Source of the DNA: Actinopolyspora xinjiangensis
GTDB taxonomy: Bacteria; Actinomycetota; Actinomycetes; Mycobacteriales; Pseudonocardiaceae
Assembly: GCF_900104475.1 (NCBI RefSeq)
Contig: NZ_FNJR01000001.1
Location: 109,498 to 173,497, forward strand
Length of the DNA stretch: 64,000 nt
Direction of reading: 5' to 3'
Shown: positions 35,726 through 44,659 of the stretch, in pieces
Layout of the letters: each line of letters opens with the position of its first letter
How positions within the stretch are numbered: the first letter of the stretch is position 1
Notes under the pieces: generated by a model
Databases searched by the model: none
Seen by the model: only the letters and a program-made list of their open reading frames with translations
Told to the model about the DNA's origin: nothing
Made by a program: the position numbers and the translations under genes

Positions 35726-36144
35726 CGGGTGGCCTCCGAATCCAGCTCCTGCTCGGTCTCCTCGTCCGCGTGAGCCAGTTCGGCCTCCAACCGCCTGATC
35801 CTGCGGTCCTCGACGTCGTCCTGCACCTCGTCGTGCCCCAGCAGCTGCCAGGCCCGATAGGCCAGCGCGAGCAGGAAGGTGGTCAGCGCGAAGGTGATGA
35901 CGATGGCGGTCAGCGCCATGGCCTGGGGAAGCGGGTCGGCCATCTGTCCGATCGGGACGTCGCCCAGCATCGGTGGTCGGCCGGCCTGACTGCCGCCCGC
36001 GAGTTGCAGCAACAGGTTGGCGCCGTGCCCCAGGATCACGATGCCCAGCAGCACGCGCATCAGCGAGCGCTGCAACAGCAGGTAGAAGCCCGTCGCGTAG
36101 AGCCCGCCGAGCACGACGGCCATCGTCAGGTTCACGGTGTTCAT
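35722..36144 (-). CDS. mrpC: Mrp Na+/H+ antiporter subunit C
   Basis: A 140-residue NuoK-like subunit with three membrane segments, including the family stretch VLLGIVILGHGANLLLQLAGG and DPLPQAMALTAIVITFALTTFLLALAYR. A charged C-terminal extension (about 30 residues rich in Asp, Glu and Arg) is longer than in most members. It overlaps mrpB and mrpD by 4 nt at each end, so the operon is fully coupled. Confidence 0.93.
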   Translation of the reverse strand: MNTVNLTMAVVLGGLYATGFYLLLQRSLMRVLLGIVILGHGANLLLQLAGGSQAGRPPMLGDVPIGQMADPLPQAMALTAIVITFALTTFLLALAYRAWQLLGHDEVQDDVEDRRIRRLEAELAHADEETEQELDSEATR

Positions 36145-36707
36145 CGCCGTCCCCCTTCCCGCTCGGCGATATCGGCCTCGATTCCCGATCCCAGCGTCCG
36201 CAGCAGGTCGAGCACCACTCCGATGATCAGTAGGTAGACGCCGACGTCGAGGAACAGGCTGCTGACGATCTTGATCTCGCCCAACACCGGCACGGCGAAG
36301 GTGAAGCTCGCGCTCTCCAGCACCACCCCGCCGAACGGCACCGGCACCAGCCCGGTGATCACCGCGATCGTCAGTCCCGTTCCGATCAGGACGGGCGGGC
36401 GCATCGACACCGTCGAGCTGTCGTCCAGCCTGCCGCCCGCCAGGTAGCGCAGCACGAAGGCCTGTCCCGCCACCAGGCCGCCGCTGAAACCGCCTCCCGA
36501 ACGGTAGTGACCGGCGAACAGCAGGTACAGCGAGAAGACGAGCACCGTCGGGAACACCACGCGGGCTATCAGTTCCAGCAGGATGGTCCGTTCCCTGGAG
36601 TCCCTGCTGTAGCCGGAGAGCAGCCAGCGCTCGGCCGGAGCGTCCGAGCGGAACCAGGTTCGCTCACCGGTGTTCGGCCATCCCTCGGGCGGTTCGGCCC
36701 CGGTCAT
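36141..36707 (-). CDS. mrpB: Mrp Na+/H+ antiporter subunit B
   Basis: A 188-residue membrane subunit. After a hydrophilic N-terminus of about 45 residues come four membrane segments with the MrpB signature GHYRSGGGFSGGLVAGQAFVLRYLAGG and LDVGVYLLIIGVVLDLLRTLG. It overlaps mrpA and mrpC by 4 nt. In the complex it packs beside the C-terminal part of MrpA. Confidence 0.92.
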   Translation of the reverse strand: MTGAEPPEGWPNTGERTWFRSDAPAERWLLSGYSRDSRERTILLELIARVVFPTVLVFSLYLLFAGHYRSGGGFSGGLVAGQAFVLRYLAGGRLDDSSTVSMRPPVLIGTGLTIAVITGLVPVPFGGVVLESASFTFAVPVLGEIKIVSSLFLDVGVYLLIIGVVLDLLRTLGSGIEADIAEREGGRR

Positions 36708-39073
36708 GCACTCCCCCTCTCACCGTGTTCCCCGGCGGTCGGCCGGGCAGTGGCGGACAGCTGCCGCCAGTCGGACCTGGCGTGTTTCCTGCGGCGCGCG
36801 GACCGGGAGCTGAGCACCAGGCTCGCCACACCGGTGGCCGTCACGGCCAGCACCGACAGTTCGCCCACGGTGTCGAAGGCGCGGAAGTCGACGATGATCG
36901 CGTTGACCACGTTGGTGGCGGAGGTGCCCTCCTCGGCGTGTTCCAGGTACTCCGCGCTCACCCGCGAGGGAGTGTCGCGCGCCGAGCTGAAGATCAGCGC
37001 GGCGAAACCGACGAACACACCGCCCGCCAGCGAGACCAGCACCTTCGGTAGTCGGACGCGCCGGGCGGACGGGGTCTCGGTGAACCGGGCGGGCAGTCGG
37101 CGCAGCACCAGCACGAACGCGATCAGCGTCAGCGTCTCCACGAGGAACTGGGTCAGGGCGAGGTCCGGCCCGCCCCCGACGATGAACATCCCACCGATGC
37201 CGTAGCCGATCACCCCCACCAGCAGCACCGCGGTGATGCGTCGCGTCGCGCGGACCACGCCGGCCGCCGCGACCAGGATCACCAGGGCCAGCGGCAGCTG
37301 CAGCACGTTGTCCCACCAGCGCAGCTGTTCGATGGGGGTCACCCGCATCAGCAGCACCGAGCCGGGCACCACGAGCACCGCGAGCAGGATGATCCCGAGA
37401 TAGGTGGGCAGCGAACCGACCTGCACCCGACCGGTCACCCCGACGGCCAGCCGCTCCAACGAGCCCATGATCCGCTCGTAACCGCGCTGGGCGTCCAACG
37501 GTCTCGGCAGCCGTGAGCGCAGCAGGTTCAACCTGGCGTTGTGGGCGGCCAGTGTCAGACCGGCGAACAGCGTGACCGCCGAGAACACCAGCGGCTGGTT
37601 GAAGCCGTGCCACAGCCCCAGGTGGTACTCCCCGGAGCTCCCCGCTGCGCGTTCGGCGTAAGTGGCGGCGAGCTCGTCGGTCAACGGGTAGGCCACGCCG
37701 AGCACCAGGCACGCCAGGGCGGTGACGGCGGGAGGCAGCAGCATCCCGGCGGGCACGGGGTGGGCCTCGGTGGGCACCGCGCCTCGTTTCGACGCGAAGC
37801 AGCCGAACAGCAGCCGGGCCGTGTAGGCCACGGTCAGCACGGACCCCGCCACGATCCCGGCCTCGACCGCGGCGACCGCCCCGGTGCCGAGGTAGGTCTC
37901 GAACGCGGCCTCCTTCGCCACGAAACCGATCGTCGGCGGCACCCCTGCCATGGACATCGCCGCGAGCACCGCCACCGAGGTCACCCAGGGCATCCGACGG
38001 CCGAGACCGGACAGCTCACGGATGTCTCTGGTGCCGGTCTGGTGATCGACGATGCCGATGACCAGGAACAGGGTGGCCTTGAACGCGCCGTGCGCCAGCA
38101 GCATGCCGGCCAGCGCAAGTTCTCCGGTGTAGCTGCCGGAACCGGCCAGCACCATCAGGAACCCCAGCTGGCTGACCGTGCCGTAGGCGAGCAGCAGTTT
38201 GAGGTCGTGCTCGCGCAGCGCGCGCCAACCGCCGAGGAACATGGTGACCAGCCCGAACACCGCCGTGACCACGGGCAGGTAGGACACTTCGGACAGCACC
38301 GGGGTGAGCCTGGCGACCAGGAAGACCCCCGCCTTGACCATGGAGGCCGCGTGCAGGTAGGCACTGATCGGCGTGGGGGCCACCATCGCGGCGGGCAACC
38401 AGTTGTGGAACGGCACCTGCGCGGACTTGGTGAACGCCCCCACCAGGATCAGGCCGGTGGCCACGGCGACCGCCGCCCCGTCGGGCGGGTCCGCGGCCAG
38501 CTCGGAGATCCGGTAGGTACCGCTCGACTCGCCGAGCACGATGAAGCCGAGCAGCATCACCAGCCCGCCGAGGGTGGTGACCAGCAGTGCCTGCAGCGAT
38601 GCGCGGCGGGACTCCCGGCTGACACCGGACTGACCGACGAGCAGGAACGAGCAGATCGTGGTCAGTTCCCAGAAGACGTAGAGGGTGAGCAGGTCGTCGG
38701 CCAGCACCAACCCGAACATGACACCCGCGAAGGCCAGCAGCAGGGACGCGGAGCGCTTCGCGTCCCCGCTCGGGGTGCCGAAGTACCACCTGCAGTACAG
38801 CAGCACCAGCACTCCGATACCCGACACCAGCAGAGTCATGACCAACGCCAGGGTGTCCAACCGGAACGCGAACTCCAGCCCCAGCGTCGCCGACCAGTTC
38901 ATCCGGGTGACCGGCGGCGATCCGGCCAGCACCGAGTCGGCGTGCGCCAGTGCCCAGCACAGCGCGGCGGTCGGCGGCAGTGCCGCCACCGGGTAGATCG
39001 CACGGCTGTGGCGCATCGACACCAGCGACAGCACGAGCGCCACCAGCAGGTGCGAGACCACCAGCGCGAGCAC
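36704..39073 (-). CDS. mrpA: Mrp Na+/H+ antiporter subunit A
   Basis: A 789-residue subunit, first gene of the operon. The N-terminal two-thirds resembles NuoL, with the lysine-bearing FTKSAQVPFHNWLPAAMVAPTPISAYLHAASMVKAG. The C-terminal third contains the DUF4040 and MrpB-like segments (GIGGMFIVGGGPDLALTQFLVETLTLIAFVLVLR) usual for full-length MrpA. It is the main proton/sodium translocating subunit. The GTG start is followed by a membrane segment. Two perfect hairpins lie 80-155 nt upstream in the leader region. Confidence 0.94.
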   Translation of the reverse strand: MLALVVSHLLVALVLSLVSMRHSRAIYPVAALPPTAALCWALAHADSVLAGSPPVTRMNWSATLGLEFAFRLDTLALVMTLLVSGIGVLVLLYCRWYFGTPSGDAKRSASLLLAFAGVMFGLVLADDLLTLYVFWELTTICSFLLVGQSGVSRESRRASLQALLVTTLGGLVMLLGFIVLGESSGTYRISELAADPPDGAAVAVATGLILVGAFTKSAQVPFHNWLPAAMVAPTPISAYLHAASMVKAGVFLVARLTPVLSEVSYLPVVTAVFGLVTMFLGGWRALREHDLKLLLAYGTVSQLGFLMVLAGSGSYTGELALAGMLLAHGAFKATLFLVIGIVDHQTGTRDIRELSGLGRRMPWVTSVAVLAAMSMAGVPPTIGFVAKEAAFETYLGTGAVAAVEAGIVAGSVLTVAYTARLLFGCFASKRGAVPTEAHPVPAGMLLPPAVTALACLVLGVAYPLTDELAATYAERAAGSSGEYHLGLWHGFNQPLVFSAVTLFAGLTLAAHNARLNLLRSRLPRPLDAQRGYERIMGSLERLAVGVTGRVQVGSLPTYLGIILLAVLVVPGSVLLMRVTPIEQLRWWDNVLQLPLALVILVAAAGVVRATRRITAVLLVGVIGYGIGGMFIVGGGPDLALTQFLVETLTLIAFVLVLRRLPARFTETPSARRVRLPKVLVSLAGGVFVGFAALIFSSARDTPSRVSAEYLEHAEEGTSATNVVNAIIVDFRAFDTVGELSVLAVTATGVASLVLSSRSARRRKHARSDWRQLSATARPTAGEHGERGSA

Positions 39074-39541
39074 GAGTCCCTCCCCTGTCGTGGCGTCTCG
39101 GGTCAGCAGCGCCGCGACACGGTCCTGCGGGGGTGCGTTCCTCGCCGCCGCCCGGCCCGGTTACGGGCCGCTTACGAATCCCGGGCGATACCGCGTCTGT
39201 GCTGTTCGGGCCAGCCACGATGGCCCGATCACCGTCAAACTTAGCCCACGATCGACCGGAACACCCGGTCGTTCCGGATCACGGACCCCGGGACTGCCCG
39301 ACCTGTCGTCTCGTTTTCGCTGGGTTCGGATTTTCCTCTCCGCGCTCACGGGAAACCGACGGAGACACGCCGGTGGGAAAGTTCACCGGGCGTAACACGC
39401 CGCTCACATGGACGGCGGGGCTCGCCGCCACTCGACGGCGGTAGCGGTCCCGACTCCCCGACCGGTGCGCACCGCCGGTGCCGTGACCTCGAACGGGGCG
39501 CCGGCGACGCGGAGACCTTCTCGAATGCCCGCCACTGTGTG
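39074..39541. other. Divergent intergenic region mrpA / kinase
   Basis: About 470 nt with no gene. It must contain the promoters of the mrp operon and of the kinase gene. Besides the two hairpins annotated separately, a locally AT-rich stretch lies at 39310-39345 (TCGTTTTCGCTGGGTTCGGATTTTC). I cannot assign a -35/-10 pair with confidence. Confidence 0.4.
39153..39228. promoter_or_regulatory. Paired hairpins upstream of the mrp operon
   Basis: CGGCCCG-GTTA-CGGGCCG (39153-39170) and TCGGGCCA (206-213 of this kb) with TGGCCCGA (39221-39228) around a 7-nt loop are perfect inverted repeats in the divergent gap. Both lie in the likely 5' region of mrpA. They could be leader hairpins, an attenuator or operators. 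Confidence 0.45.
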
Positions 39542-41422
39542 ATGGACAATGAGGGCGTGCCCGAGGCGGAACCGGACGAGAGCAGCGCCGGCCGGCTGAT
39601 AGCCGACCGGTACCGAATGCGCAGCAGGATCGGCGGCGGCGCCATGGGTTCGGTTTGGTCCGGTATGGACGAACTGCTGCGCAGGCCGGTCGCCATCAAG
39701 GCGGTGCGACTCCCGCCGGGCATCCCGGAGTCCGAGGCCGCGGAGATCCGCGAGCGCACGCTGCGGGAGGCGCGTGCCACGGCGGTCGTCACCCACCCCA
39801 ACGTGGTCACGCTCTACGACGTCGCCCGCGAGGGCGATGAACCGTTCGTGGTCATGGAGCTGGTGCCCTCACACAGCCTCGCGAGCATCATCGCCGACCA
39901 CGGTCCGCTGGACGACCGCCAGCTCGCCGTCGCGATCGAAGCGGTCTCCTCGGCGCTGGAGACGGCGCACCAGGCCGGTGTGGTGCACCGGGACGTGAAG
40001 CCGGGCAACATCCTGCTGGCCGCGGACGGGCGGATCAAGCTCAGCGACTTCGGCATCTCCCGCAACGTGGCCGAACCCACGCTCACCCGCAGCGGGATCA
40101 TGCTGGGAACACCGGCGTTCATCGCCCCGGAGGTGGCGGCCGGTGAAACCGTCACCGCCGCCGCGGACCTCTGGGGCCTGGGGGCGGCCCTGTACGCGGC
40201 CTCGGAGGGCGTTCCACCGTACGACACCGACGACAACCCGGTGGCCACCATCAACTCGGTGGTCAACGGGCCCGTCCCCCGGACGGGCAGGGAGGGGCCC
40301 GTCGGCGAGGTCATCACCGGCCTGCTGGTCAAGGACCCGCAGCGGCGCATGCCGCTGCGCGAGGTGCGCAGGCACGTGCAGCCACTGCTGCCGGAGCCGG
40401 GCGTCGAACCGTTCGCCGCTCTGCTGCCCGAGGAGACGGCCACGGTACGCACTCCGCTGCCGGACGCCTCCGACGCGGAACGAGTTCAATCGTCCGGACA
40501 GTCGTGGCCGGCGGAGCCCGGTTCGCGGTCCGGTTCGGACGTGGCAGACCCCCCGGGCAGTCGGCCCCACAGCGACAATCCGGGGACTCGCGGCGAATCT
40601 CGGTGGGACGGAGACGTACCGAGTGTCCTCGGACCCGCGCGGGCGGAGGAACCGGGCGAACCGGGATCGGCCCCACTGGCGGCCGACCCAGGACCGCTGC
40701 CGTTCACCCCCAGCGAGCCACCACCGCGACGCCGCCGCTCACCGGTCCGCGTGCTGCTGCTGGCGCTGGCCACCGTGCTGGTGTTCTTCCCGGCGGCAGG
40801 GGCCTCGTTCGTCGCAACCCGGATGCTGGCGGGCGAACCGGTGATTCCCTCCTACGCGGACCCGGGACCCGATACGCTTCCGCGGCGGGAACTCGTCGAA
40901 CTGCGGGTGCACAGCGGGACCATCGAGCACCGGGGCGACGGTAGGGGCAGCGGTTACTACACGATGCCGGTCCCCAAGGGGTGGACGCGGTACCAGGAAT
41001 ACAGCAAGGAGGCACCGACCCGCGGCATGACGGTGCGGTTCGTCTCCCCGCCGGGCACGACCGAGCTGGCGGTGCAGCGGTTCGGTGGCTATTACGAGCG
41101 CGGCTACACCACCGAAGGCTACATAGCGGCCCTCAAGGAGAAACAGCGCAGCTCGAACAACAGGGTCGAGATGCGGAGCAGAACGATCCTCGACTCCACG
41201 CGGTCAGGCGGACCGCACGACCTGGAGCTGCTGTACAACGTGGTCACCAGGCCGCTCGACGGGACGAACGGTGCGGATGGACCACTGACTCAGCACGTGG
41301 CGGCCCGGCTCATACGCCGCGACGGCGACCTGTGGATCGTGCGGGTGACCACGGAGTCCGACCTGCGACAGGCACAACGGCTCATGGGGCGAACCGCGGG
41401 ACGGTTCCAGACCCCGGACTGA
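39542..41422 (+). CDS. Transmembrane serine/threonine protein kinase
   Basis: About 626 residues of the PknB-like type. The kinase domain covers about 23-290: glycine loop GGGAMGSVW, catalytic Lys53, HRDVKPGN with the catalytic Asp151, and DFGISR at 169-174. A proline- and charge-rich linker leads to one membrane segment (VLLLALATVLVFFPAAGASFV), and an extracytoplasmic domain of about 200 residues with a YYTMPVPKGWTRYQ segment follows. PASTA repeats are absent, so the ligand is not peptidoglycan by that route. It faces the mrp operon but nothing shows a functional link. A GTG one codon upstream is an alternative start. Confidence 0.88.
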   Translation: MDNEGVPEAEPDESSAGRLIADRYRMRSRIGGGAMGSVWSGMDELLRRPVAIKAVRLPPGIPESEAAEIRERTLREARATAVVTHPNVVTLYDVAREGDEPFVVMELVPSHSLASIIADHGPLDDRQLAVAIEAVSSALETAHQAGVVHRDVKPGNILLAADGRIKLSDFGISRNVAEPTLTRSGIMLGTPAFIAPEVAAGETVTAAADLWGLGAALYAASEGVPPYDTDDNPVATINSVVNGPVPRTGREGPVGEVITGLLVKDPQRRMPLREVRRHVQPLLPEPGVEPFAALLPEETATVRTPLPDASDAERVQSSGQSWPAEPGSRSGSDVADPPGSRPHSDNPGTRGESRWDGDVPSVLGPARAEEPGEPGSAPLAADPGPLPFTPSEPPPRRRRSPVRVLLLALATVLVFFPAAGASFVATRMLAGEPVIPSYADPGPDTLPRRELVELRVHSGTIEHRGDGRGSGYYTMPVPKGWTRYQEYSKEAPTRGMTVRFVSPPGTTELAVQRFGGYYERGYTTEGYIAALKEKQRSSNNRVEMRSRTILDSTRSGGPHDLELLYNVVTRPLDGTNGADGPLTQHVAARLIRRDGDLWIVRVTTESDLRQAQRLMGRTAGRFQTPD

Positions 41423-41525
41423 GCGTCGCCCGCTCGATCCTCGAACGCCGCGGCGGTGGAATCCCGCCACCCCACAGGCACGGGCGGCGGGCCGGTGACG
41501 GAATCGTTCGTTAGGCTGACCGACC

Positions 41526-42344
41526 GTGACGTCTTCCACCACACCGGAGCAACCCGATCCGGCGGCCGTGGCGAGTAGCGCGGCGGCCACCCTGGCCGAA
41601 CTGACCGGAGTGGCCGGGCACGACCTCGCGGTGGTGCTCGGCTCGGGATGGCAGCCCGCCGCCGAGGAGCTGGGCTCGCCGGACGGCGAACTCGACATGT
41701 CCGAACTGCCCGGCTTCACCGCGCCGGGGGCGGTGGGCCACACCGGAAAGGTCCGCTCGGTGCGGATCGGCGACAAACGGGTACTGGTGCTGCTGGGCAG
41801 AACCCACCTCTACGAGGGGCGCGGCGTGGACAAGGTCGTGCACGGGGTGCGGACCGCCGTGGCGGCGGGTTGCCGCACGGTGGTGCTCACCAACGCCGCG
41901 GGCGGCCTGCGTGAGGACATGAGCGTCGGACAGCCGGTGCTCATCAGCGACCACCTGAACATGACCGCCCGTTCGCCGCTGGTGGGGGCCAGGTTCGTCG
42001 ATCTCACCGACCTCTACGCGGCGAGGCTGCGCGAGATCGCGACCTCGATCGACCCCTCCCTCTCGGAGGGGGTGTACGCGTGCATGCCGGGACCGCACTT
42101 CGAAACCCCGGCGGAGATCCGGATGCTGCGCACCCTCGGGGCCGAGCTGGTCGGGATGTCCACCGTGCAGGAGGCGATCGCGGCTCGTGCCGGTGGCGCC
42201 GAGGTGTTCGGACTCTCGCTGGTGACCAACCTGGCGGCCGGTATGACCGGGGAACCGCTGAACCACCAGGAAGTGCTGGAGGCGGGCCGGGCCTCCGCGA
42301 GCAGGATGGGCAAGCTGCTGCGTTCGCTGGCCGAGCGGGCCTGA
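41526..42344 (+). CDS. Purine nucleoside phosphorylase
   Basis: A 272-residue trimeric-type PNP that cleaves inosine or guanosine with phosphate to the base and ribose 1-phosphate. Signature elements are [14 protein letters not shown] (phosphate loop), [22 protein letters not shown] and [13 protein letters not shown], with [25 protein letters not shown] for base binding. The GTG at 41526 follows TAGGCT by about 8 nt, which suggests a leaderless mRNA. The phosphohexomutase gene follows 46 nt later, and would convert ribose 1-phosphate for reuse, so the pair forms a salvage unit. Confidence 0.93.
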   Translation: MTSSTTPEQPDPAAVASSAAATLAELTGVAGHDLAVVLGSGWQPAAEELGSPDGELDMSELPGFTAPGAVGHTGKVRSVRIGDKRVLVLLGRTHLYEGRGVDKVVHGVRTAVAAGCRTVVLTNAAGGLREDMSVGQPVLISDHLNMTARSPLVGARFVDLTDLYAARLREIATSIDPSLSEGVYACMPGPHFETPAEIRMLRTLGAELVGMSTVQEAIAARAGGAEVFGLSLVTNLAAGMTGEPLNHQEVLEAGRASASRMGKLLRSLAERA

Positions 42345-42390
42345 CGGTGTCCGCGTACCCGGTCGGCGCGCGTCGCCGGAGGTGATCGCG

Positions 42391-44073
42391 ATGTCCTGGC
42401 AACAGCGCGCCCAGGAGGCCGCGCGGGAGTGGATGGCCGGCGAGGTCGACCAGTCCGACAGGCGGGAGCTGGCCGAGTTGTGCCGGGCGGCTGAGTCCGG
42501 GGACGAGGCGGCCCGGGCCGAGCTCGCCGAGCGGGTCTCCGGCTCCCCCGCTTTCGGCACGGCCGGGATGCGCGCGCCGATCCGAGCGGGTCCGAACGGG
42601 ATGAACCGCGCGGTGGTGATCCGCACGACCGCCGGGCTGGCCGCCTGGCTCGCCGAGCACGGCGCGGGAGGCACCGTGGTCGTCGGCCACGACGCCAGGC
42701 ACGGTTCCCGCCGTTTCGCCGAGGACGCGGCCGACGTGCTGTGCGCGGCCGGATTCGACGTGCGGGTGCTGCCCGAACCGCTGCCGACACCGGTGTTGGC
42801 CCGCGCGACACGCGCGCTGGGGGCCGTGGCGGGGGTACAGCTGACCGCCTCGCACAATCCGCCCGCCGACAACGGCTACAAGGTCTACCTGGCGGGTGGC
42901 GACCCGCTGGTGACCCCTTACGACACCGAGATCGAGCGGGCGATCTCGGGAGTGGGAGGCGCCGACGCGGTACCACGCGAACGCGGTTGGCACCACCACG
43001 AGCGAGCACTGCCCGAGTACCTCGACCGGGTGGCCGCGCTGCCCCGCGGCGATGCCCGGAAACTGCGGGTGGCGGCGACGGCGCTGCACGGAGTGGGCGC
43101 CGAACCGCTGCGGGAGGCGCTGCGGCGGGTCGGTTTCACCGACACGCACTTCGTCGCCTCGCAGCGGGAGCCCGACCCCGACTTCCCCACTGTGGAGTTC
43201 CCCAACCCGGAGGAGGAGGGCGCCACCGACGCCGTGCTGGAACTCGCCCGCGAGGTCGATGCCGACCTCGCCGTGGCGCTCGACCCGGACGCGGATCGGT
43301 GCGCGCTCGGGGTCCGTGCCCCGGACGGGGGTTGGCGGATGCTGCGCGGGGACGAGACCGGCGTGCTGCTCGGCGAGCACGTGCTGGGCACACTCGACTT
43401 CGAGCACCACCCCGATCCGCTGGTGGCGACCACGATCGTCTCCTCGGCCATGCTGCGGTCCGTGGCGCGCGAGCACGGGGCGCGCTACGACGAGACGCTC
43501 ACCGGGTTCAAGTGGTTGATGCGCGCGGGGACGGACGGCAGGGCCGCCGGACTGGTCTACGCCTACGAGGAAGCGCTGGGCCACTGCGTGGATCCGGACC
43601 ACGTGCGGGACAAGGACGGCATCGCCGCGGCGGTGCTGGCCTGCGACCTGGAGGCCACGCTGGCGCGTGACGGCGGGACGCTGCTGGAGCGGCTGGCCGA
43701 GCTTGAGATCAGGCACGGGGTGCACGAGACCGGACAACTGTCGGTGCGCATGACGGACCCCTCCGCGATCGCGGCGACGATGCGACGGTTGCGGGAACAG
43801 CCCCCCGAGGAACTGGCGGGAGCCAGGGTGGAGACTCGTGACCTGCTGCCCGAGGCGGACGTGCTGATCCTGCGCGACTCGGCGGACGAGGGAGCGGGCA
43901 GGCGGGTCGTGATCCGTCCTTCCGGGACGGAACCCAAGCTCAAGTGCTACTTGCAGACCATCGCCCCGGTGGTGGGGGCGGACGAGAGGGACGGGCTGAC
44001 AGCCGCGCGGAGCCAAGCGCGGGAACTGCTGGCCACGCTCACCTCGGAAGTTAGTTCACTGCTCGAATCATGA
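42391..44073 (+). CDS. Phospho-sugar mutase (phosphopento/phosphomannomutase type)
   Basis: A 560-residue alpha-D-phosphohexomutase. The phosphoserine loop is LTASHNPPADNGYKVY with catalytic Ser154; the metal loop reads LDPDADRCALG; the sugar-binding loop is YAYEEALGHCVD; the phosphate loop near the end is IRPSGTEPKLKCYLQ. Located right after PNP, it probably acts as a phosphopentomutase-like or PgmB-type enzyme on ribose 1-phosphate, as in mycobacterial Rv3308 next to PNP. I chose the ATG at 42391 because GGAGG lies 8 nt upstream; the GTG at 42382 is less well placed. Confidence 0.9.
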   Translation: MSWQQRAQEAAREWMAGEVDQSDRRELAELCRAAESGDEAARAELAERVSGSPAFGTAGMRAPIRAGPNGMNRAVVIRTTAGLAAWLAEHGAGGTVVVGHDARHGSRRFAEDAADVLCAAGFDVRVLPEPLPTPVLARATRALGAVAGVQLTASHNPPADNGYKVYLAGGDPLVTPYDTEIERAISGVGGADAVPRERGWHHHERALPEYLDRVAALPRGDARKLRVAATALHGVGAEPLREALRRVGFTDTHFVASQREPDPDFPTVEFPNPEEEGATDAVLELAREVDADLAVALDPDADRCALGVRAPDGGWRMLRGDETGVLLGEHVLGTLDFEHHPDPLVATTIVSSAMLRSVAREHGARYDETLTGFKWLMRAGTDGRAAGLVYAYEEALGHCVDPDHVRDKDGIAAAVLACDLEATLARDGGTLLERLAELEIRHGVHETGQLSVRMTDPSAIAATMRRLREQPPEELAGARVETRDLLPEADVLILRDSADEGAGRRVVIRPSGTEPKLKCYLQTIAPVVGADERDGLTAARSQARELLATLTSEVSSLLES

Positions 44074-44659
44074 CGGGCGGAGGACGAGCCTGTGCCGGGT
44101 CCTGGGCCGTTCTCCTCGGCGGGAGGCGCCGGGAACCCGTCGGCTCGTGTGCGCGGACCGGAAGCGGATCACCTACGGCGGTGCCGCGCGACCCCCAAGC
44201 CGTGCGGTGGTCTTCGCCGGAAGGCTCACGTACCGGTCGCGACGCACACGAACGAGCGGTTCCGTGCGACTGCCGTGCTCGACGTGCTCGCCCCGAGCCG
44301 CCGCGACGGCACCACGCGACCACCAAGCCGCGCGACGTGACCACCAAGCCACGTGTTCCGACCGTTCGACCGCGACGACGTCGGGACATCGGCACGTCGC
44401 TCTCCCCGGGGCACATGCCGTGGAGCCCGGTCGCCCTTCGTTTCGTTCCGGACAGGACATGTCCGTTCACTCTCCTGTCGATTCACTCTCTTCGGTTCGA
44501 GCGGTGTCGAACCGATGCCCCACCCCGCGGGGCATCACCGATGGGACGCACCGGAGAGCTGTTCGGTTCCACGCACGGACGAATCGGCCTTTCGTCCGGA
44601 ATGGTGGTTCTCGGCGGGACCGGTTCGCGAGAACGGCGGGACCTCCCGGTTGGGTATCG
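44074..44659. other. Gene-free repeat-bearing gap
   Basis: About 585 nt between the phospho-sugar mutase gene and the 3' end of the pentapeptide-repeat gene. Several overlapping frames are open but none has a ribosome-binding site or family match, and they are driven by repetitive GC-rich sequence. It holds the three loop-sharing hairpins annotated at 44184-44354. Confidence 0.5.
44184..44354. repeat. Three hairpins with a shared ACCACCAAGC-type loop
   Basis: CCGCGCG/CGTGCGG (44184-44190/44201-44207) encloses ACCCCCAAGC. CGCG/CGCG (44315-44318/44329-44332) encloses ACCACCAAGC. ACGTG/CACGT (44335-44339/44350-44354) encloses ACCACCAAGC again. The ten-base loop is conserved while stem sequences differ but keep pairing. 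The same ten bases occur at 82-91 without an obvious stem. Confidence 0.55.

Noticed and set aside
37541..39244. A 567-codon plus-strand frame over mrpA
   Set aside because: His/Gln/Arg/Gly-rich antisense shadow of the antiporter gene.
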